A stretch of DNA of 64,000 nt from Symbiodinium natans. Its lineage: Eukaryota > Sar > Dinophyceae > Suessiales > Symbiodiniaceae. Below the pieces are notes generated by a model that had not been told where the DNA came from, ran no database searches, and was given only the letters and a program-made list of their open reading frames with translations. The stretch spans positions 997,001-1,061,000 of the forward strand of contig CAJNDS010002657.1 in the NCBI GenBank assembly GCA_905221605.1. The letters are read 5' to 3'. Below are positions 37,790 through 46,739 of the stretch, piece after piece; within the stretch, counting starts at the first letter, position 1, and every line of letters starts with the position of its first letter. The position numbers and the translations under genes are program-made.

Positions 37790-37879
37790 TCGATTTTGAC
37801 TCGATCTTGTCTCGCCTGGAATAGGGCAGTTTTGGCATCAGGTGCTCGCACAAATCGTCGGCCTTGCATGTTTGGTGTG

Positions 37880-37921
37880 CAGGAGGGGTTCTCCTAGCTC
37901 TTTAGGAGGACCTCTCCTACC
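37880..37921. repeat. AGGAGG hairpin element, copy 2
   Basis: GCAGGAGGGGTTCTCCTAGC then TTTAGGAGGACCTCTCCTAC. It follows a GTGTGCAG sequence, as other copies follow an AG. Confidence 0.7.
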
Positions 37922-38059
37922 TTGAGCTTGAATGGCAGGGCAGGTCAGCTGCATGCATGCTTCCTGTTGCAAATACCTATGCTCCATGCAGGAAGGTTTG
38001 GGCTCAAAAATTAGAAGGTCAGACTTGTCCCTGGAACCTATATAGCTTGGCTCCCCGGC

Positions 38060-39895
38060 ATGGATCTGGGGGCGATGACGGATGCCCAAGTTCGCGAGTG
38101 GCTTCGAAGCTTGCCGAACTACCAGGTGCTTCGTTTGCACGAGCTGGTCATGGAACAGATGCCTCGTCCTGCTGCACCAGCTCCAAAAGGACCATGCTCG
38201 CACTGCCAATCGAGGCTGTGTACTCGGAGGACTGCATGCGAAGATCATGTCGGCAGATGCTCCTGCCACGTGTGCTACAAGGACTGGAAGCACAGCCGTC
38301 CCAAAGGTGGCAAGGGTGGGCATGGAGCCTCAGGCTCAAGTTTCCCACTTCCTGCTGCAGGCCATTAAGAGCCTGCACGTTTCGCGAGTGGCTTCGAAGC
38401 TTAAAAGAAGAACACACACCCTCTGATTTGCCGATGAAATACTTTTAGGTAGATACGAAATTTCAGATTTGTTTTCCGTTTGCTTAACATGTTTTCATTT
38501 AAGAGGTTCTGTGGCAGATCTGCTTGCTGGAGTGACTCATGCATGAGAGTGTGCAGTGCATGCAGAGTAGGAGGAGATGCTGTGAGGTGCAGTGCAGGTG
38601 AGACTTGTTGTTTGAGCTTCGTTGCCTGCCAGCCAGCTTCTCGGCCCAAGCTAAAGCCTTCAGTGCAGCCCCAGACCTCTGTCTGCCACAAGCAGGGATG
38701 TCTTGGCATCATCAGTCAGGTTCTGGTTCTGGTGTCGCTTGGCTGCATTAGTTTTGGCTGCATTTTGTGTGCTCAGATTGTTGCCCAGGGTTCTCTGCAG
38801 TCCTGTCGCTGAGGGGTGGGGCTCCAGCTGGAAGGATCGTGGCCACGACAAGAAGGGTGAAGGCTCCCAGTGGTGGAAGAAGGACGACGACCCGTGGGAC
38901 GAGGACCCCAATGACATGTCCGGCATCGATGTGAGAAAGTGCAAGAAATGCAAGCACAACTGGTCCTATGTGCGGGAGGGTGGCTGCCTAAACACAAAGT
39001 GCAACATGTCAGCATCCAGATTTCAGGAGGCTCTCCTTCACTCTAGGAGGGTCTCCTTCAAGTTGAGCCTTGCAGTTTTTAGGAGGTTCTCCTGTATAGG
39101 AGGGTCTCCTGTATAGGAGGGTCTCCTCGCTAAGGTGAGCTCTACATCTACTCGGCCAACCGAGAGAACCTCTGGGATCCCTACAGCAAGGGCAGTGGAG
39201 GCCGGTGGGACCTGAAGGAGTTTGCCAACTACATTGAGCCCACCTTGGCGAAGAAGAAGAAGAAGAACAGGGGCAAGCAGCGAAAGGTGTGGTGGGCCAA
39301 GGTCAAGGGGTGGAAGGATGCCGGTGAGCCGGAGTTTCAGCCACCGAGTGATGAAGAGGAAGAAGATCCAGGCCAAGAGGGCCAAGAGCAAGCCGAAGCG
39401 GTGCCTTTCCGGCAGAAAGACTTTCAGAGTTTCCTGTGTTGCTTGTGTTTTCTTTGTTCCCGCGAAGCCAAGGCCCAGCAGCACCCGAAGCCCAAGGCCA
39501 GGCCCCTGGTTATCCCGAAGAACCCTCCACCGGCTACTGGGCTGCACTGTGTGGCTACACTGTTGTGTCTGCATAGAGACATGCATGTGCTTTGTGTGCT
39601 CTCTCACACGAGGCACCTCCAGAGAAGAGGGGCAGGAGCTGCGAAGCAGCAGAGAAGAGGAGGGACGGGTCGCCAGCCTCCATGCGGAGCTATCAGAGCT
39701 GGACCAAAGTGGATGGCGAGCCGGACGAGGATACATGCAGAATTGTTCGCACAGGAGGCTCTCCTGTCGAGGAGGGCCTCCTTCTTAGTTCGTTCGAAGC
39801 TTTTGCCCTTTGCCCTTGTCTGCTCATGAGGAGACCGGTCCCCCCAGTAAGATTGCCAAGACGAAGCCAGCCTCGGAATGCTCCTTGGCCAGCAA
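38060..39895 (+). CDS. Transposon-borne gene 2, multi-exon Cys-rich zinc-binding protein (candidate)
   Basis: Exon A from ATG 38060 reads MDLGAMTDAQVREWLRSLPN and then a Cys-rich part (CSHCQSRLC, CSCHVCYKDW), open to 38368. Exon B, about 38803-39005, after CTGCAG: WGSSWKDRGHDKKGEG and a zinc ribbon KCKKCKHNWSYVREGGC...C. Exon C, about 39136-39424: LYIYSANRENLWDPYSKGSG, then Lys-rich KKKKKNRGKQRKVWWAKVKG. Shorter coding-like blocks follow at ~39463-39540, ~39600-39741 and ~39825-39893, the last ending ECSLASNS and TGA. Hairpin elements lie between B and C and after ~39741, as if in introns. Exon junctions are not proven; grouping is inference. Likely a zinc-binding nuclear protein, family unknown. 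Confidence 0.45.
38091..38112. repeat. Direct repeat of 22 bases, first copy
   Basis: TTCGCGAGTGGCTTCGAAGC and two more bases recur at 38379-38400. The first copy is coding (exon A), the second is in the 3' region, so a piece of exon has been copied downstream. Confidence 0.8.
38379..38802. other. Second direct-repeat copy and intron-like sequence
   Basis: Starts with the second copy of the 22-base repeat (38379-38400). The rest is non-repetitive with frequent TGCATG and CTGCAG motifs, ending TTCTCTGCAG before exon B. Probably intron. Confidence 0.4.
39025..39129. repeat. AGGAGG hairpin elements, copy 3 (compound)
   Basis: CAGGAGGCTCTCCTTCACTC-type unit at 39025-39060 followed by AGGAGGTTCTCCTGTATAGG at 39081 and two more TATAGGAGGGTCTCCT units. 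It separates exon B from exon C of the Cys-rich gene. Confidence 0.75.
39752..39786. repeat. AGGAGG hairpin element, copy 4
   Basis: CAGGAGGCTCTCCTGTCGAG then GAGGGCCTCCTT, followed by CTTAGTTCGTTCG, which is nearly the same as the sequence after copy 6 (CTTACTTCGTTCG). Confidence 0.75.
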
Positions 39896-40133
39896 TAGTT
39901 GAGGTCCTGTTGCTTGTGTGCTGCCAAACAAGCAAGCCACTCCCCGGCAGGGCTTGGGGACAGCCAGCCGGTTGCCGTGGATGATGAGGGTCCCGAGGCA
40001 ATTTGTTTTTGTGAAGGGTATGATTTTGTTTCGGGTTTGTTATCCATGCAGCCTCTTGGTCAGGCCAGTGGTCCACCAGGTCCCGAGGAGGCAGCAGGCC
40101 CAGCTGCACTACTTATGCTTTTAAATTCAGTTG

Positions 40134-40169
40134 CAGGAGGGCTTCTCCTATTGAGGAGGAGCGCTCCTT
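40134..40169. repeat. AGGAGG hairpin element, copy 5
   Basis: GCAGGAGGGCTTCTCCTATT then GAGGAGGAGCGCTCCT, again directly after a GCAG. Confidence 0.7.
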
Positions 40170-40262
40170 TTTTTTTGGTTTTGGCAGGCCGTGGTGACCA
40201 AGCCGATGCCCATGATCCCAGGACTACAGTGGAAGCCATGCTCTGCAGTGCATTGCATAAAC

Positions 40263-40404
40263 TTAGGGTTTAGGGTTTAGGGTTTAGGGTTGAGGGTTTA
40301 GGGGTTAGGGTTTAGGGTTTAGGGTTTAGGGGTTAGGGTTTAGGGTTTAGGGTTTAGGGTTTAGGGTTTAGGGTTTAGGGTTTAGGGTTTAGGGTTTAAG
40401 GTTT
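40263..40404 (+). repeat. TTTAGGG array inside the nested transposon
   Basis: About 20 units, mostly perfect, with two TTAGGGG variants. It must have arrived with, or arisen after, the insertion into the retroelement. Confidence 0.95.
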
Positions 40405-40650
40405 GTCCGTGTCTTGTTTTTGGAGGAAGCAGAAGACAGATTGAGCCTCGTCGGTGCACCAGCTGAGAGCTGCTTGTCATGCAAGCCAAGCAAGTACAAA
40501 GATTGTGTCAAGACTTCTGCAGCTTGTGTCAGTTCGTGACAGTTCACGTGTGATCCAGGCTTAGCAGCATCATCTTCCGGAGCTTCGCTCAGGCAGCATG
40601 CAGATCCGAGGTGGAGCGCGCAAAAAGAATAGTGTGTCTGGAGTTCGTTC
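40405..40650. other. Unique spacer
   Basis: No gene supported; the minus-strand frame here starts inside telomere units. Confidence 0.4.
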
Positions 40651-40824
40651 GAGTGCCACTGCCGAGGGAACCTGTTCAAAAAACGTTAAAATTTTTAACG
40701 TTTTTTTAACAATTTTTAACATGGATTTAGAAGGCAAACTAAAGGAAAAGGCTGTTAAAAATTATGTTAAAAAAAGTTAAAAATTTTAACGTTTTTTGAA
40801 CGGGTTTCGGCGACAGTGGCACTC
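40651..40824. mobile_element. 174 bp MITE with long inverted repeats
   Basis: Outer ends GAGTGCCACTG and CAGTGGCACTC, continuing inward through GTTCAAAAAACGTTAAAA on the left and its complement on the right (arms of roughly 55 bases with a few differences). Flanked by TTC on both sides (40648-40650, 40825-40827), a possible 3 bp duplication. AT-rich core of GTTAAAAATT motifs. It lies within the nested transposon, so it is a third level of nesting. Confidence 0.8.
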
Positions 40825-40849
40825 TTCAGGCTTTCGAGTATGGGCCTTG

Positions 40850-41608
40850 TGGTTTAGGGTTTAGTCTTTAGGGTAGACCCTAGGGTCTAGGGTTTAGGGT
40901 TTAGGGTTAAGGCTTGAGGCCTCAGGGTTTGGGGTCTCGGGTTCCTGTTGCCGGGTTTAGGCCTTAGGGGTTAGGGTTTAGGGTTCGGGGTTAAGGGTTT
41001 AGGCCTTCAGGGTTTGGGGTTTTATGCTTAGGCTTTAGGGTCCAGGGATTGGGTTGAAGGGTTTGGGCTCAGGGTTTCGGGTTTAGGGGTTAGTGCTTAG
41101 GGTCTAGATTCGGGTTTAGGGTCAGGGTTTAGGGTTCAGAGTTTAGGGCTTAGGATTTAGGGTTCAGGGTTTGGAGTTTAGGGTGTCGGGTTTAAGGTTT
41201 AAGGTTTAGGCTTTTTTAGGGTTAGGGGTTTAAGATTTAGGGTTTAGGGTTTAAGGTTTAAGGTTTAGGGGTCTGGCGTTTAAGCTTTAAGGTTTAAGGT
41301 TTAGGGTCTGGGGTTTAAGGTTCAGGGTTTGGGTTGAAGGGTTTGGGCTCAGGGTTTCGGGTTTAGGGGTTAGTGCTTAGGGTCTAGGGTTTCGGGTTTA
41401 GGGTCAGGGTTTATAGGGTTCAGAGTTTAGGGCTTAGGATTTAGGGTTCAGGGTTTGGAGTTTAGGGTGTCGGGTTTAAGGTTTAAGGTTTAGGGTTTAG
41501 GGTTAGGGGTTTCAGATTTAGGGTTTAGGGTTTAAGGTTTAAGGTTTAGGGGTCTGGTGTTTAAGCTCTAAGGTTTAAGCTTTAGGGTCTGGGGTTTAAG
41601 GTTCAGGA
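40850..41608 (+). repeat. Degenerate telomere-type cluster with a 280 bp tandem duplication
   Basis: Heavily diverged TTTAGGG units. The block 41051-41330 is repeated at 41331-41608 with a period of 280 bases (both begin GGGTTGAAGGGTTTGGGCTC and share the same order of variants). Confidence 0.85.
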
Positions 41609-41660
41609 CCCTAGGACCCTAAACCCGACACCCTACACAACCCCCCCCCCCGGTGTGTTT

Positions 41661-41935
41661 ATGTATGCATATATATATATATATATCATATGTGTATACT
41701 TAAATACATGTATATATATATATATATATATTGATGTATATATATATATATACATATCTATATATTTGCAGATAGCATATATATATATATATCGATAAAT
41801 AACCCAAAATAGACATACACAGAAATATACATGTGTATGCATACATATCTCTATATCTGTATATATATATGTATATATATATATATATATATGTACGTGT
41901 ACAACTGTATAGATATGTACGTGGAAACATGTATA
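41661..41935. repeat. TATA microsatellite cluster
   Basis: Several (TA)n runs separated by ACATGTATA and GATAGC pieces. Tyr/Ile frames on both strands are artefacts. Confidence 0.9.
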
Positions 41936-42016
41936 CAAACTTTCTCTCTCTGTGTCTGGTGCTCTTTCTCTATCTTTCTTTTTTTGTCCTCAGTACGGGA
42001 TGCAGCATCAGGTGTA

Positions 42017-42050
42017 GGAGTGGCCTCCTGCGACACAAGGAGGCCACTCC
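42017..42050. repeat. Perfect 12 bp-arm hairpin
   Basis: GGAGTGGCCTCC at 42017-42028 and GGAGGCCACTCC at 42039-42050 with a 10-base loop, about 100 bases 5' of the next ATG. Related in composition to the AGGAGG hairpins. Confidence 0.8.
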
Positions 42051-42155
42051 TTCAAAGCCCAGACATACTCTGGCCGACAATGCCCATCAGTGCCCAGAGT
42101 GCTCAAAGGTACCGGTTCCCTCGTGCTCCACTTTAGAAGAACTCGCTTGCTTGCA

Positions 42156-43290
42156 ATGGCTAAGACGGCTAAGCCTGCGACCTCCTCGGGCAAGTTTGCT
42201 GCAAAAGCAGTGAAGAGGGAGCCCAAGGCCGCTGCCAAGGGGACGGCCAAGGCGCCCACACCCAAGTCGCAAGCAGTGAAGACCGAGCCAACAGAAGCAG
42301 TGGGCAAGATCGGCATGGAGAGAGGCCAGCTGTCGGGACTGCTGACCTCGCTGTCCTACCAGTGCAAGGCCAAGAAAGCCACCCCCGAGCACAGAGCAGC
42401 AGCAGCGAAGATCCTCAGCGACTACAAGGCAGCAGACGTGAGTGGCAAGAGCAAGATCTTGGAGAAGCTTGTGCAGAGTGGCATGCACTGCTTGGACTGG
42501 GCCAACGAGCTGACGAAGAACACGGAGGTTCAACACGAGGAAGCGAATGAGTTTGTGAAAGGCTTCATGACCCGGTGGCTTGGCTGCAGTAATATTTCTT
42601 TTTGTTGGGTGTGGGTTGGTGCCTTCACAGATTTGGTCGCAAAGGTCCAAAATCCTGGAGCTCAATGGCCTGAACGAAAGCAACCTTTCAGAGCAGGTGG
42701 CAGCCGACACCTTGCAGGACCTCCTGAGAGAGTCCGAGGAAAGGTTCAAGCACACCAGGCAAGAGCAGCCGCACAAGAACAAACTCCTGCATCGCTACTT
42801 CTACAAGATGCAGAAGGAGAGCACAGAGAGAGACTCTGCCACCGACACGACTCGGCACAGTCAGACGGGAACCATGGATGGTGAATTGGGCTCGTTGATG
42901 GATGCCTTCGGCAGTGGTGCCACTTCCAGCATTGAGGTGGACATGAAGGGTGCCTTCAACAAGAACGTCCTGCTGCTTAAGCAGTACAAGCCGAAGCTCA
43001 ACAAGCTGCACCAGGAAGGCCTCGATATCTCCAGTATTCTGCTCAGTCTGTCCCCGGAGATGTACTCCCAGATCTGCCAGGACATCGACAAGAAGATGCA
43101 GACCCTGGAGGAATTCAGCACAAAGCTGAGACAAAGCACGGCTACCATGAACCGTGTGGATCCGGCGGACAGCAGTGTGGACCTCGAGAAGCTGGTGAAG
43201 ACCACAGGTGACTTGATCACCGAGTGCGAACAGCACCAGAACGTGGTCGCAGGCTTTCTGAAGCAGTGGAAATTGGTCGCCGGCATCTAG
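42156..43290 (+). CDS. Transposon-borne gene 3, two exons, helical protein
   Basis: Exon 1 from ATG 42156 reads MAKTAKPATSSGKFAAKAVK, then a helical part (LTSLSYQCKAKKATPEHRAA, LVQSGMHCLDWANELTKNTE) to about 42587. Exon 2 begins about 42631 (IWSQRSKILELNGLNESNLS), with coiled-coil segments to TAG 43288-43290 (total ~360 residues). The intervening ~43 bases end CTTCACAG. A plain GT-AG reading (42589-42630) gives the wrong frame; starting the intron one base earlier (AG-AG) gives the right one. The GTGAAAGG site at 42555 would also work. The donor is therefore unresolved. No family recognised. Confidence 0.6.
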
Positions 43291-43467
43291 TTTTTTCTAG
43301 CATCGGCCAGAGGCGACATTTTGCAACGTTCCCCTGCAGGGAATGGTCGTCCAACAACCAGCAAGATGCAATCGCATGCTTGCTACATCGTACAGAGCTT
43401 TGGAGCTGCAACCTTCCGTGCAGTGGAGTTAAAAAATCGGAGCCTGCATGTTTTGCAGATAGCACAC

Positions 43468-43500
43468 AGGCAGGCCCTCCTGTCGAGGAGGGCCCTCCTT
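43468..43500. repeat. AGGAGG hairpin element, copy 6
   Basis: CAGGCAGGCCCTCCTGTCGA then GGAGGGCCCTCCTT, followed by CTTCGTTCGTTCTATGCAG. It lies 5' of the transposase, possibly in a 5' intron ending at TATGCAG (43520). Confidence 0.75.
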
Positions 43501-43540
43501 ACTTCGTTCGTTCTATGCAGCATTCCGTGCGAATCCTGCC

Positions 43541-43557
43541 AGCCATTTTGGCTTCAG
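43541..43557 (+). other. Relict dinoflagellate spliced leader
   Basis: AGCCATTTTGGCTTCAG: the 13-base core AGCCATTTTGGCT is identical to the dinoflagellate spliced leader, and it sits 11 bases before the transposase ATG (43569). Relicts like this mark genes that returned to the genome as trans-spliced cDNA. Confidence 0.6.
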
Positions 43558-43568
43558 ATGCTACGGCC

Positions 43569-45421
43569 ATGGATAAGAAAAGACCTGTGGCTGACTTGGA
43601 CAATGTCCCGAACAAGCGACGTTTCAGAGTGGATGCACTGGACCTCTTTGTGAGTGGGGACGTCTCCGGCATGAGAGCTCAGAGACTCTTCCACCATGCA
43701 GCCCTTGCAGGCTCTGCACATGTGCAGGATCTGGCGAAGCCGGAGGGATGCAAAAACTCCCACCGCGACCTTTTGCGAAAGGCCCTCAAGAGTAGCCTCT
43801 GGCCAAAGCCTTACGAAACAGAAGTCCTGGGATGGGATGTAAAGTCTGGAACAGAGAAGACCATGAGGTTGGCGTATTACTTGCCCCACGAGATGGTGCA
43901 TGCCATGCTGCAAGTCAGCGAGTCCTCGGACATAGTGGCGCTGCAAGAAGAGACTCTGCCAAGCAGACAGGACTTGTTAGAGCACTTGAGGGGTTTCGAG
44001 ACCCAATTTGGTCTCAGGGATGTGGTGGCTCTGGGCCTTTGGATGGATGGCGTCCCATTCAACCACGACAGGTCGCAGAGTCTGGAATGCATCAGCATGA
44101 ACTTCCCAAGCCTCCCGAAAGAGTATCAGGACGTACGTTTACCAGTCACTTGCTTCCCCAAGTTTTTCCTTGCGAAAGGAAAGACATGGGATTCGGTCTT
44201 GAAGCCCATAGTGTGGAGCATGCGGTGCTTGCTCTTCGGTCGCTTCCCACAGCAGAGACATGACAACAAGCCTTTCACACAGGACGATGCTGCAAGGAAA
44301 CGATTAGCCGGAAGTGCGATCGGCATGCATTGTGCTCTGTCGGAAGTCAGAGGGGACTGGTCCATGTTCAAAGACGTGCTGCGATTCCCTGGATGGCAAG
44401 GAAAGGGCCCCGTATGTTTTCTATGTTCATGTACTTTAGCAACCTTGCACGATGTTGGGTCGGATGCAGCGTGGAGGACGGTGTTTTGAAAATTTCACTT
44501 CGCCTCATGTTCAGGAGGTCCTCCTGTTGTGAGGAGGGTCTCCTTCAAAGTGTCCATGTGTTTGTTTCTCTGTGTCTTGCTCATGCCTGCAGGTCGCAGC
44601 GACTGACCCCAGAGCAGTTTCTTCAGAGGCAGCGAGACGAAGGCCATGAACCTAGTGTTCTCTTCTCGTCGCCGGGCTTCAAGAGCACGTGCTGCAAGTG
44701 GGATTGGTTGCATGCAGTGGATCTGGGGATAAGTCAGGACTTCCTCGGAGCCTGCTTCAAGCATGTGGCCGAGACCTACATGCCAGGAGCCAGCTTCAAC
44801 GGGCAGTGCAATGAACTGTTCAAGCAGATGCAGACCTTCTACAAGCGGGTAGAAGCGGAAGACCGACTGAACACCCTCACTCCCGGCATGCTACAAAAAG
44901 ACAAGAAGGCTAAGAAAAGAAGCTGGCCCAAGCTTCGTGCCAAGGCAGGGGAGACCAGAGCCTTGGTTCCTTTTTGCAGGGAGCTCGTGGAGAAGTACTG
45001 TGTCACCGACTCCGACATGGAGGTGACCATGCGACGTGCTGCGAGGGTTCTGGAAAGCTGCTACGACTGTCTTCATGACAGTGTCTGGAAAAGAGAGGTT
45101 CTGGAAGCCCGAGCTCGCAGGTTTGCAGTTCTCTTCGTCAAGCTAACCTCGCTGCCGGGGCAGAAGCTTTTCCGGGCCAAGCCAAAGCTTCATGCCTTTC
45201 TTGAAATTGCTGCCTCGCCTGCGAACCCACGAAGAACGTGGTCGTACCGGGACGAATCGTTTGGGCGCACATTGTCGAAGCATGCTGTTCGCAGGGGCGG
45301 GGAGTTCAGCGTGCTCGGAGTTTCAAGGGCAATGTTGCAGAAGTTTGCAGCAAGCAATCCAAAACCACCACTTTTGCGAGCCAGCTCAGTCAAAAAAAGG
45401 CTTCAGACCGTGCTTTCTTAG
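43569..45421 (+). CDS. Transposase, CACTA/Mirage/Chapaev-like DDE family, two exons
   Basis: Exon 1 43569-44476, intron 44477-44592 (116 bases), exon 2 44593-45421; 578 residues. The intron boundaries share AGG (TGGAGG and TGCAGG), and the join TGG-AG|G-TCG keeps the frame, giving a GA-AG intron. Key parts: LGLWMDGVPFNHDRSQSLEC (first Asp), then VRGDWSMFKDVLRFPGWQGK (second Asp) leading to a zinc knuckle CFLCSC and DAAWR, as in CMC-type transposases. Exon 2 has FLQRQRDEGHE, then WLHAVDLGISQDFLGACFKH. The third acidic residue was not fixed. The frame is open upstream to 43224, but the spliced-leader relict supports the start at 43569. The intron carries hairpin copy 7. It would cut and join the 26 bp ends. 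Appears intact. Confidence 0.75.
44513..44546. repeat. AGGAGG hairpin element, copy 7, inside transposase intron
   Basis: AGGAGGTCCTCCTGTTGTGA then GGAGGGTCTCCTTC. It lies fully within the intron 44477-44592 and makes up about a third of it. Confidence 0.85.
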
Positions 45422-45461
45422 CCTCTGTCACGAGACATCATCTTGCATGTACCACACCAAA

Positions 45462-45656
45462 AACCTTTAATTAAGAATGCACCAAAAAAACCTCTAATTA
45501 AGGCAAAAGCGCTTCTTCGAACCGCACAACTCTTAATTAAGGCGAAAAACCTTCTAATTAAGGTTTGGTTTTACACTTTAACCTTTAATTAAGCTAATAT
45601 CCTTTGTTTAAGGGCTGATTTCAGCGGGTTTTTTTTTAATTAAGGGTCTTTCTTAA
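45462..45656. repeat. Right subterminal repeats (TAATTAAGG)
   Basis: At least six copies of a motif like CCTNTAATTAAGG within 190 bases (45464-45645). Arrays like this near the ends are typical transposase-binding sites in CACTA-like elements. Confidence 0.8.
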
Positions 45657-45682
45657 ATTTAAAGACTTTTGGAGTCTCTGGG
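45657..45682 (-). repeat. Right terminal inverted repeat (26 bp)
   Basis: Reverse complement of 35913-35938 without mismatch; followed by TA (45683-45684). Confidence 0.95.
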
Positions 45683-45684
45683 TA

Positions 45685-46739
45685 TGGTGTATGAGGAGAT
45701 GGCGAGACTGGTGGCAGAGATTGCGGCATGGGGCAGCGAAGAATACCCCAATGACCTTAGAGAGAGATGCCAGTACAGGAATAAGGTCAAGACACAGATG
45801 ATGGACGCTGCCAAAATGCATTCCCCGACGTTGTTCGAGAACAAAACGATGTATGAAGAATACGCAGGCTCGAGGATACCATGGGATGTTGTGAGGACGG
45901 AACTGGAGGCACGGTCAACATATCCCATGAGACCAAACGACGAATTCCGAGTCGCATATCTGGCACAAAAGTACGGGGTGGAAGTTGAAGGAAAAGTTGG
46001 GAAAGGGAGTGACGATCGACTGCGAATATCGGAGATCTATGGCATTAGACCGACGAGCGAAATGAGACGCCCCAAAGACAAGGAGATAATATCGCAGCTC
46101 GCCGGGTCGCCGACCGACGAGAAGCTGTGGATGAAGGTAGCTCCAGGTAGCCTTCCGGAAACTGCATACATGGTGATGTCGGATGAGTTCTGGGCATTCT
46201 GTGCGAGAAGAGGAACCATATACCCTGAGGCGGGGCATTTTAATATTGTTCTTGACATTTGGCATAGGGATTCTACGGAGAACGTGCTCAATGCATATGA
46301 CATAGCGATGATACCGCACTGGACCAAATACAGCGCAGAACCAAAGCCGCTGAAGGACGTACCTCAGATAGTTTACGAGCACGAGAAGACACCGCAGTGG
46401 CTGACCGACGACCTCAGGCAGGCTGCATACCGTGGAAGAAAGATTGGAATAGCCGTCGACGTGAGGGCTTACGCACTGATGGGAGGTGAGGTATTCCTCA
46501 CTAGGCGAGGGAGGCTCACTGTTACTACACCCCTGGTGCAGGCGTTTTGGAAAGCGGTGTGGTTTGAGGAGACGTTTACCGCAATATACATGAGGGAGTT
46601 CGAGATCGACGTCCCACCGAGAGTGAGTCAGGATGAAGAATATGAGCCAACTTTGAATAAGATCATGCAGGACTTGGTGCGAGTAGGATGGGATCGGGCG
46701 ACGAGATACGAGTGGTTAATATTCCGAAGCCGGAGCTGA
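45685..46739 (+). pseudogene. Post-RNase H ORF C, 3' part
   Basis: Resumes the frame broken at 35912 (first in-frame residues MVYEEMARLVAEIAAWGSEE) and runs 351 codons to TGA at 46737-46739. Globular mixed alpha/beta composition (VAPGSLPETAYMVMSDEFWA; IGIAVDVRAYALMGGEVFLT). No family recognised. It overlaps the next frame by 52 bases; the overlap is again a -1 shift. Confidence 0.7.

Larger units (their letters stand above)
35913..45682 (+). mobile_element. Nested 9.8 kb DNA transposon, CACTA/Mirage/Chapaev-like
   Basis: Perfect 26 bp terminal inverted repeats (CCCAGAGACTCCAAAAGTCT then TTAAAT) at 35913-35938 and 45657-45682, with TA on both outer sides. It lies inside a retrotransposon ORF whose frame resumes exactly after it, which proves insertion. 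Contains a spliced transposase (43569-45421), at least three other genes, subterminal TTAATTAA repeats, hairpin elements, a MITE, a telomere-repeat cluster and a TA microsatellite. Two-base duplication and transposase layout fit the CMC superfamily (Mirage duplicates 2 bp), but the ends are not CACTA. Younger than the host retroelement by nesting. Confidence 0.9.

Noticed and set aside
41633-42036. Tyr/Ile-rich reading frames
   Set aside because: Same reason, TA runs at 41661-41935.
42589-42630. Canonical GT-AG intron in transposon gene 3
   Set aside because: Its length of 42 leaves exon 2 in the wrong frame; the correct frame needs a different donor.
36623-45421. Nested block being a Maverick/Polinton
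   Set aside because: No DNA polymerase, integrase or capsid genes, the inverted ends are only 26 bp and the duplication is 2 bp rather than 6.
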